From Pseudopithomyces maydicus (Eukaryota; Ascomycota; Dothideomycetes; Pleosporales; Didymosphaeriaceae), in NCBI GenBank assembly GCA_026873275.1, contig JANTUC010000002.1, forward strand, positions 744,001-808,000: a DNA stretch of 64,000 bases, given 5' to 3'. Positions 11,910 through 24,413 of the stretch are shown piece by piece. Numbering within the stretch: position 1 is the stretch's first letter; every line of letters begins with the position of its first letter. The notes beneath the pieces were generated by a model. That model had not been told where the DNA came from and ran no database searches. It saw nothing but the letters and a program-made list of their open reading frames with translations. Made by a program: the position numbers and the translations under genes.

Positions 11910-13551
11910 GGTGGCGGTATTGGCACAAGGTTGCACAGAGAGGGTCCGCAGACGGTCTAGCCGGCGTCACTGGGCAGCAGGTGTGAAATGAAGGAACAGT
12001 CGATGGCAGAGCCGTCCGGCGAGCTCGCACGCAACGCAGAACAAAAATTATTAGGTACAGAGAAACGAAGTAGAGAGAAGGAAAACGGCAGGAGCATGGT
12101 GTTAGTATCTAGCGGTGGGCGAGCATTAAGAGGCTCGCAGAAGGCGTGTCGCAGGTGGGCAGGTTCGCGGCGTGATTGGTTTCAGGAGCGTAGCAGCGGG
12201 CGCGTAGGCGAATCATGGCCGCAGCGGACGATGGTGGTTCGACCGAGGGTGGCCACGCTGTGCAACTGACGACGCTCCGCAAGAGAGCAAGAGAGCAAGA
12301 GAGCGGCGCTCCGCAAGAGAGGCTCTCTCGCGGCGACGCAGGGTGTTTGCTCGCGCAGGGCGGCGAGGCTTGGTGTTGAGCATGTTGCGGTGAAGGTTGG
12401 TGGCGCCCTGCAGCGTCTCGACCGCGGCCAGGCCGAGGAAGGAAGGCGGTAAGGGGCCGCAGCTGCCCCGAAGGCTGGCTAGCACTGCTGACATCAGCGT
12501 CAGTACGCCGGCACCAAGCAGCCTCGACGCACATGTGCACGGCTTGGAGGGCAGCTCTCCTGCTAGCGCCCCGCCGCGCCGCTGATTGGCCGCGCTGCCC
12601 CGCTGGGAGGAGCCGCTAACGACGCACCCTGGTCACCCGGCTGGGGAAGGCGCGCTGGGCGTGGTTGCTTAGAGTAGAGGTGACAGTTACCTCTTTGAGC
12701 GCGCGACAGGCAGAGGGTGAATTCGAGGCTCGTCGGCTCGCGGGCGGGCTCGCGGGCGGCCAGCGCAGGCTTCGCGGCATGTGCGGTGCGGCGGCAAGGG
12801 CCCCAGGGCGCGGCCGCTGCGATTGCTTTCACGGCGCGCCCACGTGCACCCACTTCCACCCGCTCGCAGAACGTCCGTCCGATCAGCAGCGATTCAGTCG
12901 CCAGGGTGAGCTCCTAAGCGCAGCCAATTGTCCCGCCCCCAGTCCTCGGGAGCCAAATAATACGTCCTGTCGCCCGTTTCACTTTCCCCAATCTCTCCGT
13001 CGCTTTCCCTCTCTGAGACACTGCCACTGCCCACCCGCGAGCCTCTCTAGGACAGCTGTGTGTCCATCTTAAGCCCTTCCGGCCCAGCCCTCTGCACCCA
13101 ACGGCGCCCCAGCCCAGCTCGACCACCCAAACCAAAGCGGAACGGCCGCGACCGTCCTGCTGCTGCTCTGCACCACCGGTACGTACCCACCCAGCCTCTC
13201 CCTGCCCTCGTATTATGAGCTGCCTGCCCAGCCAAGGGCCGCGCTTGCCTCCGCCGGCCGCCGTGCGTCCGGAGCGCCCTTTCCTTGCATTCTTTGCCCG
13301 CCCGCCCGCCCACCCACCACAAAGGCTGAAGTCAGCCATGCCCCCGAGCCACTGATCTTTTTTCATTCCAAGCGCCCTGCTTTTCCTCTTTCAACCGCCC
13401 CGATTCTTTTTGGCCTAACCCCGACCACAGCGCCTGTAACCACCACTCCACGCCGGCAGTGCCAAACAGGAAATCCCCACAAAACCAGTTCGCCCTGCAA
13501 AAGCAGTTAGGTCGACCACGCCCAACCAATCTGATCAACCACAACACCACC
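11910..13551. promoter_or_regulatory. Divergent promoter region between PLS1 and MCM1
   Basis: About 1.6 kb, very GC-rich, with CT-rich stretches close to MCM1 (around 12,975-13,020 and 13,370-13,400), as is common in fungal leaders. An inverted CCAAT core (ATTGG) lies at 12585-12589. A short direct-repeat block at 12273-12321 is listed separately. Overlapping open frames on both strands are Arg/Ala/Pro-rich and unsupported. Confidence 0.6.
12273..12321. repeat. Short direct repeat with internal GAGCAAGA units
   Basis: A perfect 15-bp direct repeat (CGCTCCGCAAGAGAG) occurs at 12273-12287 and 12307-12321. The first copy runs into additional GAGCAAGA-type 8-mers, so the block looks like slippage plus a short duplication within the PLS1/MCM1 promoter region. 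Confidence 0.8.
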
Positions 13552-14412
13552 ATGGCCTCTGAAATCACCGACCACGACCAGAACGCGTCGCCCAACGTCA
13601 ACGACGACCTGGCCAACAACGGCGCACTCCTCCAGGCTGATGCGAACCGTGGCACCAAGCGCCCGCGTCCCGCCCAGGACGACGACGACGACGATGACGA
13701 CAAGCCCGGCCGCGAGCGCAGGAAGATCGAGATCAAGTTCATCCAGGACAAGTCGCGCCGCCACATCACCTTTTCCAAGCGCAAGGCCGGTATCATGAAG
13801 AAGGTGCGTTGTTGCCCGCTGCTGAAATCTCTCCACCCATGTCCCAACGCGTCCACGCGCTGTTTACCCGCCTCGCATGAGAAACAACACAGCACCCCTC
13901 GCACCCCCGACCATGCTTCCCTGTGCTGACCCTGCATCCAGGCCTACGAGCTGTCCGTCCTTACCGGCACCCAGGTGCTGCTGCTCGTCGTCTCCGAGAC
14001 CGGTCTTGTCTACACATTCACCACCCCCAAGCTGCAGCCGCTCGTCACAAAGCCCGAGGGGAAAAATCTTATTCAGGTGCGCACGCCTCCCTCGGTCGCC
14101 ATCACGCCGTGAACTAACCCGTCGCAGGCCTGCTTGAACGCGCCCGAGCCTTCGACCGACAACGCAAACGGCGTCGACGATGGCCCTGTCGATTCACCCG
14201 AGGACAGCCACGCCCAGGTCCCGGCCGGCCAGCCGCGTGGTATGCCACCGAACAACGGCATGCCCGCTGCGTACATGACTCCCGAGGCCGCCCTTCACTA
14301 CCAGCAATACCTCCAGCAACAGCAGCCCACCACCCAGTACCCAGGCATGCCACAGGGTGGTATGCCGCGTCACCCTGCACAACACTACCCGCAGGATCAG
14401 AAGCTTAGCTGA
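13552..14412 (+). CDS. MCM1: MADS-box transcription factor Mcm1 (SRF type)
   Basis: General regulator that binds CC(A/T)6GG-type sites and works with partner factors in mating, cell-cycle, development and pheromone response. Exons 13552-13803, 13942-14076 and 14128-14412 give 223 aa; both introns are GT-AG and phase 0. The N-terminus is acidic with a run of eight Asp encoded by GAC/GAT repeats. The MADS domain begins at about residue 60 (GRERRKIEIKFIQDKSRRH), continues FSKRKAGIMKK, and after intron 1 reads AYELSVLTGTQVLLLVVSETG. The C-terminus is Gln/Pro/Met-rich. An in-frame upstream Met at 13459 would add 31 residues, but the CACCATGG context at 13552 fits better. Assignment is firm. Confidence 0.96.
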
Positions 14413-17019
14413 ATATAATACATCCGCGTCTGTTTTGGTTCAAAGCAGACAGCACCGGCGGCGCATCTCGGATATGGATACCCCTACTAATGGCGAAACT
14501 AATCATGCCGCGGCTGTGCAGGCATTCTGATTCTGGCTTGCAATGGCCTGCGTATGTAGGAACTGATGGAAGTATATGATGAGGGCAATGTTGGGCGCTG
14601 GGGCTGCAGCTCTGGGTTGAGGAATGCTGTACGGCTTTACGTGGACACGGCGAGGTGTTTTTCTATCTATCACTGGAACTGTTACATGTCTCTAACCCAC
14701 TCTCCTGCAATATCGATATCAATTTCCAATTTGTTTCACGATTCACCATGTATTTTCAACTCGTCTCCAGCATCAATGGTACAAAGCATTCCCTTCAACT
14801 TGTCGTTCTCGATCGCTTTGCAAAGTCGTGTCGCACGCTTATCGGGGTGGCGGGAGCCTAAAATGGAACCGCTGATGCCTCGTCGCCCGTTGGCCTCATC
14901 GCTTTCAGCACCCGATTGAGACTTGGACACAGGTTCCCTGCATCGCAATGCGTGTGGAGGGCGAGATGCTGTGTGTGCAGCAATCCCCTTCCGCATCCGG
15001 CTGTCCTATTGCCGTATCGGGAGAACTGCAAAATCTTGTACAACAGTGCTTACACAATGGCTAAACCCAAAACGATCGGAAAACATTCCTCTTCTAGCCG
15101 TCTGCATGGAGATACTCCCTTACCAACATCTCGTGGAGACGGTCAGGAACAGGCAATTAGTCGTGTTCTTGAGTGCAGGCTCATCCTACGCGATCCCAAG
15201 TGCTCCCGTGCACTGCCGGGGTACTACCAGGTACTACCACTGGTAACCAGGTCGTGGGGCGGATATGATGGATCTTATGCAATATGTATGGCACAAAGCT
15301 CGAGGGCGTTTCGGGTTTCGGCAGGCTCTGGTGCACTCGCTACTGGCGTGTGGAAACGCTTGAGCCTTGTCCCGACTCCCTATACCAGAAAGCTTACTAT
15401 GATATTTGCTTTTTGCTCCATATTCGTATCACAGCTGATCAGCTGAGTGGACACTGCACGATAGCCTGCTACGTTCCAGCAATCAGTTCCATGGTAATAG
15501 TGACGTTATATATACCAGTCGTGTACATCCAGTCAAGGTGCTTATGAGGAGACGCTCTACACGTTAAGTGTCCATGGGAGCAACAATGTATCGTTGCACG
15601 ACGGCAGCAAAAGGTAGCACGCAAAAGATTGCCAAGTATTCAAAACGAAGCGGGGTCTGTCTCCGTTTTCTATGCGCGGCCACGTCCAACGCTTCAAGCT
15701 ACAATGACATAGAATGGCATCAGACATCCATTAAAGATTAACACCCACCCTCCCTGGACTGATTTACCACTTCTGGAAAGTATCGTAGCCGCGCGCCACG
15801 TGGAGAGCGATATATACTAGCACTATGGGAACGAGAGGAGACTAATACATGCTGCGGGTCCGCAGGACACGAGATCTGCGATAATCTACGACCCATTATC
15901 AAGAGATTCGCACCCCTATCACACTGCACCGAGTGTTTCCATGGGTCCTGCAAATTGCGGTGCGACCAGTACAACGTATGCCCTCGAAAAGGTTGAAAAC
16001 CAGACTTTGCCAAGTTGTCGATGGTAGAATAGGAGGATTTGTCTTGAAGGATAACGACATGGCTAGAATGAGGGTCTGACTGTTGTCACAAGACGCCGAA
16101 TGGCATGATTCTCCCCCTCACCATGCATCACGTCGGATCTTGGTAGGTGCTCACCGACCAGCTCCAGCCGCTTCCGCGATGGCCCCGGCAGACTGGATGG
16201 GTACGACAGATTACATGCAGTCTGCTCGCCAATCACACCCAACATCGATGCACGTACTGTACGCAGTATCCAAACGACGCGACCCAGCAAAGCGACATGG
16301 GAGCACCGAAGACCCTCGTCCAGGTCGTGATAAGCAAAGGGAGCATGTCCAGATGCCATCACTCGTTATGGGGCAGGGCAGGGTCCGCAATCCACTCCTT
16401 GCTCGAGGGTAAGCGTGCCAATGGTCCCGTCGTTCCCGGGCCTTAGCATCAAAACAAATACACGCCATCTGCTTCTCCGCACACCTCACCCACGCTGCCT
16501 CGCCCGCGCTGCCTCGCCCAGGTTGATCTAAGCGTTCGCATACTAGATCGAGTTAGCGGGCCGTGTGTGCTCGCCGGGGACGATAGCCCGCATCGTTAGG
16601 ATTGGACATTCACCGTCTGGCACCGGCGACGGCAGCCGTTGTCGAGCCTGGTTGGTGGTGGGAGGAGCGCCGCACTCTTGCCTTGCCGACGGGCGTCTGC
16701 ATTGCATGCCTGCCAGGTTGGCACCCCGGATCGCCTTATCTCCTGCCCCCTTCACTCGCCCGAACCAGACCTCGCGTCGCCGTTGTAAAACCTACCCTCT
16801 GTCCTCTACCTTCCTACCGTGTCCTCTGCGTCTCGCTGTCTGCGGCTCTCTACCTACAGGCCGCGTCTGCTCCTTCCTCGTTACAAGCTTCGTCCTAGCT
16901 TAAGCGACGCTAATCTCCCGTCCGTCCCATTACCCTAACCCGCCCCACCTGTTCACATCCAACTGTCCCAGAGCAACAACCTCTTCTTCGCTGCAGAACG
17001 CCCGCCTTGTTTCAACGCC
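14413..17019. promoter_or_regulatory. Intergenic region between MCM1 and the permease gene
   Basis: About 2.6 kb between two plus-strand genes. The proximal 400 nt before the permease start are C/T-rich (many CTC, CCTCT and TCC blocks), consistent with a fungal 5' leader. Open frames at 14.9-15.5 kb and 16.1-16.9 kb show no family motif or splice-supported extension. I see no gene. Confidence 0.55.
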
Positions 17020-18856
17020 ATGGGCGACTCCGATCATGAAAAGGCCCTGGCGCCGCAGCAGTCGGTTGACATGAACAAAGGAGATGCCGAAAGTCTCGAC
17101 CAGGATGCTCTCAAGCTAGCCGAAATGGGCTATACGCAAGACATGCAGCGGAACTTCAGCGTCTTGTCAGTCCTGGGTGTGGGCTTCTCCCTTACCAATA
17201 CCTGGTTCGGCATATCTGCAGCTCTCGTCACGGGCATCAACTCGGGAGGTCCGCTGCTTGTCATCTACGGCGTCATCATCGTCGCTCTGATATCCACATG
17301 CATCGGCATCACATTAAGCGAATTGGCGAGCGCCTTGCCGAATGCTGGCGGGCAATATTTCTGGGCCAATGAACTGGCACCGAAGAAATATGCCAATATT
17401 TGCTCATACCTCACCGGGTGGATTGCTTGGGCAGGAGCCATGTTTACATCTGCAAGTGTGGCACTGGCCGCAGGTAGTGCAATAGTCGGGTCGTACCAGC
17501 TTTCTCATCCAGACCTGTGAGTGGCTTCAAATCACTTTTTACACCCTCACAGTACAGAGATGCCTCATCATGATCACTTGAACATACACTGCCATCTCTT
17601 GACCGAATCGTATGTGAAGCTCATGGGTGCTGACCATCCACGACAGTGTCATCGATCGGTGGATGGTCTTTGTCGCCTACCAGCTTGTCAACATCATTTG
17701 CTTTTTCTTCAACTGCTATGGAAAAACACTCCCTACTGTTGCTATGCTGGCTCTCTGGACATCGCTCATATCCTGGCTCGTGACAATGATAACTGTTCCC
17801 GCAACCGCACCAACCCATCAGCATGCTGAATTCGTTTTTGCTACGTTCATCAACAATACCGGCTGGAAACAGGGCGGTATTGCCTTTATAGTCGGTCTTG
17901 TGAACACAAACTGGGGCTTTGCCTGTCTTGATTGTGCCACCCATCTTGCCGAAGAAGTCCACCGTCCTGAGAAGATGGTACCGATCGCTATAATGGGCAC
18001 CGTAGCTATCGGTTTTGTCACTGGTTGGTTCTGGAGCGTAGCCATGTTCTTTTCCATCGTAGGCGATTTCCAGGAAATCGTAGCAACCTCGACGTTGGTA
18101 CCTATCCTTGAACTGTTTTATCGCGCCGTCGGTAACAAGGGTGGTGCCATTGTCCTAGAAGCTATGAGTAAGCATCGCCCGATATCAAGTATTTACATTC
18201 CAACTAATCTTTTCCACAGTCATAGCTACCGCCTTCGGGTGCTTGGTCGCATGCCACACGTGGCAGAGCAGGTTATGCTGGAGTTTTGCACGAGATAGGG
18301 GACTCCCAGGGCACAAGTGGCTCAGCAAGGTCCACAAAGGATTGGATGTCCCTGTAAATGCACACTTTGTGTCCTGCGTAATTGTGGCCATCATCGGGTG
18401 CCTTTACCTTGCTTCTCTGACGGCATTCAACTCGTAAGTCCATTTCGTAGTATTGCACAGATACAAGAATAACGCCAGTATAGCATGATTACCGCTTGTA
18501 TCGTCCTACTCTACATCTCGTACGCAATTCCCGTCGTCTGCCTTCTCATTCGCGGCCGCTCCAACATCAAACACGGCCCTTTCTGGCTCGGACCGTTCGG
18601 CCACTTCGCGAACTACGTACTCCTCGCCTGGACCCTATTCACCCTCATCATGTACTCATTTCCCTACGTCATGCCTGTAACTGCTGGCACCATGAATTAT
18701 GTCAGTGCCGTTTATGCAGTCGTTTTCATCATAATAGCATTGGATTGGATTCTGAGAGGACGCAAAAGTTTCAGGGGTGCGGGCGAGAGAAAAAGTGATG
18801 TTGCAGTTGTGGTGGACATTGTTTCCGGCCGGAGAGAAAGTCCGGTGAGCTCGTGA
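17020..18856 (+). CDS. APC-superfamily amino acid / GABA / choline permease
   Basis: Plasma-membrane proton symporter of the fungal Uga4/Hnm1 group, which takes up GABA, choline or other amines; the substrate cannot be set from sequence. Exons 17020-17516, 17647-18167, 18220-18433 and 18484-18856 join to 534 aa, a normal length for the family. The N-terminal tail ends in DALKLAEMGYTQDMQRNFS, followed by TM1 (SVLGVGFSLTNTWFGIS) and the conserved loop ELASALPNAGGQYFW. The DRWMVFVAYQLVN segment and CATHLAEEV support the same group. About twelve hydrophobic segments are visible. All introns have GT-AG ends and restore frame. No neighbouring gene suggests a pathway. Confidence 0.9.
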
Positions 18857-20223
18857 GATTCACGCCCAGTCTGGCGCGGGTTGGAACCCGACTTTGTGAT
18901 ATTTGTATTCTGTTCTGATAGCCCTTGTACAAGATTATAATAACATGCACATTAGACAGTAATTTTGAATGCCAATTGGTGTTACCCTGATCATAGGATG
19001 TCCTCTGGAAAGGGGTGTAAAAAATGTCTAGTTCATCCTACCCAACGGTCAAAGGGCTTTCTCTTTGCAGGCGGTAAGAGCTATTCTACCACCCACCAAA
19101 CCTGGTGAGAAAGAGGAAGAATTGTATAGCCGCATGCCTGGCCATTACTCTATAACAAATTGGTCTGAACAGGCAGCAAAGAGGGGTGTTTGACATGTAT
19201 ATGTACATATACCAGTGAGCTGGTCTTCGAACTCGGACGTAGTTGATAGTCTATATTGAGCACACAAGCAGCTCGCCTACGTTTCGCCCTGTTGATCGAG
19301 AGTCTCATATACAAGTGACACGGACACGGTACAGTGAGTTTCCCACGAGTTTGCTGCCAACCACGATACTGTCATAAATTCTTCTACTACCTCCTCGCCT
19401 CTCCTGTTTCCCCCATCTCGACTTCCCTAAGCAGTCGTTTGTCCTCGCTCGACCGCTCGTCATTATCGAAAAAGGCAGACAGTCATCGTAATTATGATAT
19501 TTCATCTCGCATCCTGGTCCTTTCCCCCATGATCCTCATGCAACGCCCGAAATTGTCCCCCCTGTGCTAATCCTTTGCTACAGTATGTGAGAAGCACAAG
19601 ACAAAGTCAAGAAAATAAAACAGGTAAAGCCTGCCGAAGCGGCTACGTTAGATGCACGCATCCAACCAACTCTGACGGCCCTCCTAGCCAAGAAAGTGAA
19701 CATTAAAATTTGTATAAGCGGGGCCAGCGCCAATCCAACCATTTCGAAGGCAAGAAAAAGGTCCAGTCCAAAAGTCCAACCAATTTTATACAGCGTGCAT
19801 AGGAGAAGGCCGTGATATACATTGGCGCCGTAAATAGTGTTGCATTGCAATGCAATATGCGGTAAGAGAACCGGTCGCCAGCAAAATAACCATCCCAGGG
19901 TAGGTGCAGATAGGCCAGTGAAGTGTACTTTTGCGGGGGTGGTGAATCATCGAGAAGTAAGCAATGGCGGATGGAAACGCCAGCCGGCAACGGATCCATG
20001 CGCGATAGGAGTCTGATAATTACTGAAATCATATTCAGGCGCCAGGAAACTCGGCCTGTCGCTCCGATGGAAATGCTTCAAAGTGAATTTCCCTCAAACA
20101 TGGTTGCTTCGAGTGCTCTAATGCGGTAGTGCAAAAAAATCGTTTGTTGTGGAGTCGTAACGGCATAGGGTATGTCGGACCCGTGCCTAGTAGCGACAGT
20201 TTCAGAAAAGGACCCGCTCAAGT
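18857..20223. other. Convergent intergenic region
   Basis: About 1.4 kb between the 3' ends of the permease and the KRE6-like gene. A hydrophobic open frame lies on the minus strand around 19,580-19,850, but it has no recognisable family, and I could not extend it into a gene with good splice sites. Otherwise I see nothing. Confidence 0.5.
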
Positions 20224-22423
20224 TTAAGGCATTTCAGCTTTGCAGCCATCCATAAATGAGTTCTTAGGCCAGTCGTACTTGGTGCCCTTCCTGTGTATCG
20301 ATCAGCATTGTAAGATAAAAGAATACGTGCATACGTACCAGTCTGTGAGGTTCGGGTTGCTATAGGGTTCAGGATGACGCTTTATGTACTGGGTGGTAGG
20401 ATACCCCTCAGGATCGCAACTCATCTGCTGATTTTCATCTTCTGGGTCTTGATAAATGCGGATATAGTCGATTCGCATGGTGGCTGGAAACATTTTTACA
20501 AGTTCTTCCAAGTTGATGGCGGCAAACGAGTTTGACATGCCCAGGTTGGCAATGACCGACATGGGCTCCTCGGGAATTTTGCGCTGGCCAATATTGCCAT
20601 TGGGGCCAACGGACTGAGCATAGAGACTCCATGTAGGCGAGTCACCGACATACCAGGTGATGAATCCATCGTCTCCGGTTGTGTATTCAAACGCATATTT
20701 TTGGTATGCTTTGCCATCATACCAATCGTTGTTGAGGTTGGAAAGGCCCGAAAAAGCCTGTTGGAAAGGTCCACCTTTGTAAGCGTTCATTTCAGTGATG
20801 TGCTGGTCGTAAACCTCAACGAAGTCTGTACTGGTCAATTGCTAGATCGTTCTTTGTATATGTAATACTAACCATAGTCTGGCTGATACCAGATGTCAAA
20901 GGGTGCTACCTGGAACGACTGAGACACCGAGCCGACGGGGTTCGTCTGTCCCGGGCCAAGGAATATCACGGATCCTTCCAGAGCGTCGATTTCGGGAGCA
21001 CTACGCGATTTGCCAGGACTGGGGTGATCCTCTCCTTTACAGGTACACGCAGGTAGCCGCATCCCAGGGAGGTAGCTCAGGCCGTCATATGAACTCTGGT
21101 TTGGCGTTATACCCACGTCGCATTCGTCGTGGTAGCTGTAAGGCCAGAGTCCTTCGGTGGATCCAAGGTAACCTGGACGCGCAAGATTTCCCATAGTCCA
21201 AAAACCGGGCCAGAGACCACTGACCTCACCGCTACCAGCGAGCGAGATACTCGCTTCCAAATGTCCACCTTTATAGCAAAGCTTGTTCCACGATTGCAAC
21301 ATGCCTGAACGGTAATTGAGTCCGTGATTCGTGAAATTGGAGAATTCGAGATTTAGCGTGCCGTCCTTGGTGGTAACTGCATCCGGATCATACCACTAGC
21401 TGGAGTCAGCAAGTGCAACGACAGATTTAGCTAGAAGATAAGCTTACCTCCAGATCCACTGTCGCACCGTACCAGATGTCGACAGCTTGGAAATAGGGAT
21501 CGTCACCGTCATAAAAGGTTCGACCTGCATCATTGAACTCATCTGAAAATACCAGTTTCTGGGTCTTGCCGTTGTGAGATTTCCTCGTCATCGCGCTGCT
21601 GGGGGTATCTGGATCAATGAGACCTGTACGGATGTTCTTCAATAGAGGCTCGTGTTCTTTTCCAGGAATGCAGAGCGGATTGTTTGTACATGGTGTTCTC
21701 TTAGATCCAGTTGCCGTGTGGACGAAGGTTCTATAAGGCGTTAGTCTCGATAAATCACCCTGCAGGTATTGGTAATACACACAATATAGGATAGCCGATG
21801 AATAATACGAGCAATCCCAGAGTAAGAATCACCAGTGCGCCCAAGTTCACAATTCCTCTCTTCGTGAAGACGTCGCAGTCTCGATCATTCTTGTCGTTCG
21901 GATCTGGATTATGCAGCCAGTCGTCCTTCTCTACGTCTTCCGGGAAGAGCAACAGCCCCGCGGATGGCGTTATGTTGAACTTTTCCGAAACCGTCTGCGT
22001 GTTGAGATCATCCTCACTGCCGGCTCGCGACGGGGCTCTCGAATCGTCAAAAGGCGAGACAAACGGGCCATATCTGGAGTCGCGGCTTCCCACAGAATCG
22101 GTGTCCCAGCTGGATCTGCGCGACAAGGCCGAAGCGGGCGACTCGTCGCGGAAAGGCCGTGTTCTGGATTTTTTGGGCGGCAAGAGATGCTCTGCGGAGG
22201 CTGCAACGGTTTCGTTCTTGTACAGCGAGGGCACCGATGGCGATCGCAGACCGGGGCTGGCAGGAGAGGGAGCGGTGCCAGGGCGGAGGGGCGCGGTCAA
22301 CGAGCGGGCCGAGTTCTGGCGCGCGGTGCTCGGGCGCGGTGCTGGGGAGGAGTCGGCGATATCTGAGGTGCCCGAATTGAGGCGGATGTGCGGGTTCGAC
22401 CGCGGCGACAGCGGTGACGCCAT
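20224..22423 (-). CDS. KRE6: GH16 beta-1,6-glucan synthesis protein, Kre6/Skn1-like
   Basis: Type II membrane glycosidase/transglycosidase of the secretory pathway needed for cell-wall beta-1,6-glucan. Exons 22423-21783, 21730-21448, 21395-20873, 20825-20339 and 20290-20224 give 666 aa, in the family range. The cytoplasmic N-terminus (about 185 residues) is Ser/Pro/Arg-rich. One transmembrane segment follows (LVILTLGLLVLFIGY), then the lumenal GH16 domain. The catalytic motif is APEIDALEGS (E-x-D-x-x-E) near residue 440. Other conserved blocks are FSDEFND, SGLWPGFWTMGNLARPGYL, VAPFDIWYQPDY and YIRIYQDP. Introns of 52, 52, 47 and 48 nt are all GT-AG. KRE6 and SKN1 are paralogues in yeast; filamentous fungi may carry several, so the symbol is approximate. 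Confidence 0.93.
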
Positions 22424-24413
22424 GGCGAGCGAATGTATAGGGTGGGTATGCTGTTCGGCGGCTATGGCGAGGGGGCCAGGGCTTGTGATGGGCTGTTGGT
22501 GTAGCGAGTGTTGTATGCGGCAGTGGCACGCAGCGAGGAATTCCAAAGGGGAAGCAGCCCAGTGACGGGGCAACGATGGAATTTCCTCGCGGCAGACGAC
22601 GCACAATGCCCGCGCTCAAAAGCTGCTCGGTATTGCTGCTGGTGGAGGAGCGGGATGGTGGAGTGGCAGCCCTGGAGAGGTGTCTGTGGTGCGCACACAG
22701 GGGACGCCGATAGCTCCTGGCGACTCGGGCAGCGCTGGGTCGGGCTACGCGATGGCGACGGAGGCAGCACGGGGGAAGGTGCTTGGGCAGGGCTGGAGAG
22801 GAGGGCGGGTGGGAGCGAGCGTGGGCGAGCGTGGGCTGGTGGTAAAACGAGTGAAGGTGTAACTGCCGGGCAGAGCGACTGGAAGGGCAATGGCGAACTC
22901 AGCAAGAAACCTCCCGCCTGGGACACGCTTCGACGGCGGTGCTCGAAAAGTTGGCGCTCCTCCCCCTACCCCCTGTTCACGTGGCGGCCCTAGTCTATCT
23001 CAGAAAGCCTCTTGGAAGATCTGGAAGCAATGGCGAAGACGCCCCAATGAGCGCTCGCATGCCCCTGGTGCGCTTACGCCGTGGGCCCACCGCGACGCCA
23101 GAAACCTGCTAAAATTATCGCCAGCAGCCAGCCGCCTCGCGCAAGAAACACCGGCATTATGCCGCTGCGCGACCGTTGAGCCTCCCCAGCGAGAGAGGAG
23201 AGGCCGCCGCAGAGTCTTCCCACTCGGGTCCAGCCTGTCTGGCTTCACTTTTGGCGTCGTGAACCGATGATGTATGTGCAGCCTCGTCAACGCCGCGCGT
23301 ACGCCTCGCTAGTCGATGATACACAGCGACCGAGTCTGCACGTCTGCATGCACCGCCGTGTCCATCCTAATGAGAGCAAGCAAACAGTGGTGTCAGGCAC
23401 GCCGGCACCCCTGCTGTCTCCTGGAACAGGTCCCCATCGTACGCGTTGCACCGCATAGATACAATATCGCACAGCCCATCTTCAGGGCAACACGGGCGTG
23501 CCCAAGGGTAGCTCAGTCCAAATTGCCATGGCCATCCGTCCATGTCGTAGCACTACCGTAGATACCGCACGTGTTCAACGCTCAAGAACTCCAAGCTCGT
23601 GCCGTCGGGAAGCATTCCTGACGATCCATTTAGCTCGCGCGAAAGAATCCTTCGCGCCTGTCTTATCGCCTGCTACGAGATAACCTTGGAACTGCGACTC
23701 CCATCCGCTGCTTCGCTTCGCGCCATCCAACTGAGGTCTCCTGCTAGCCAGTACCGTTCACGGTCAGGGTCCGCGGAAAATGAGACCGGTCGAAAACCTC
23801 CCGCAGGTGGGTTCTGTTTCGGAGAAATCGTCCAAAGTGCGAAACCGCCGAGATGACAGTTGCAGAAGCATTTAGCGTTGATTTGCTGTTGGGCGCGGCT
23901 CAATGTTTGCTGCTGCACGCACCACATCTTGTTACCGCCGATGCATTCTAGCGTCTCCCTGGACCAAAGCACTGCTCACGATGAAGCTGGAGACATATTT
24001 GCCTAATCATCCATTGGATTTGATTTTCACCTGCACGGCTCGAGTCCACGGGTGTTCCCTGATCTTGATTCAGCGAGGGCCTCACTGTGCGCCATGATGT
24101 CATGCAGTTTCGACACCCGACCATATCTATGTCCAAGCTATCAATGCGCCAATCTTGAGGGATTTTGTGCTGGTCGCCTTAGACCGATATGCATCGCTAA
24201 CCATACCGAGGCTCCGGTGATCGACAATAAATGCAGGCCTATGTAAGTACACATCACTGGGAATGATGATGGCTAATGCTTGAGCAGCATCGCCTGGTCA
24301 AGGTGCTGCCACCAACTCCTTTAAATGTTACATCACGATGCTGTCCCCACTTGTCTGTGCACCCGGTACGCCAGAAGCAGCAGTGCATGTAATCGTTCCA
24401 GTATCTATAACTA
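22424..24413. promoter_or_regulatory. Upstream region of the KRE6-like gene
   Basis: About 2 kb that holds the KRE6-like promoter on its left side and the 3' flank of the next minus-strand gene on its right. The first 600 nt are strongly G-rich on the plus strand (C/T-rich as the leader on the transcribed strand). No supported gene. Confidence 0.5.

Noticed and set aside
13332..13937. Minus-strand open frame of about 200 codons
   Set aside because: Antisense to MCM1 exon 1; poly-Ser arises from the complement of the Asp codon run.
19578..20032. Hydrophobic minus-strand open frames, possible multi-pass membrane protein
   Set aside because: No family recognised, no good start, no splice sites that would extend it; sits in a convergent 3' region. 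A degraded gene cannot be ruled out.
21798..22565. Plus-strand open frame of 255 codons
   Set aside because: It is antisense to the N-terminal exon of the KRE6-like gene, whose frame, transmembrane segment and splice sites are well supported.
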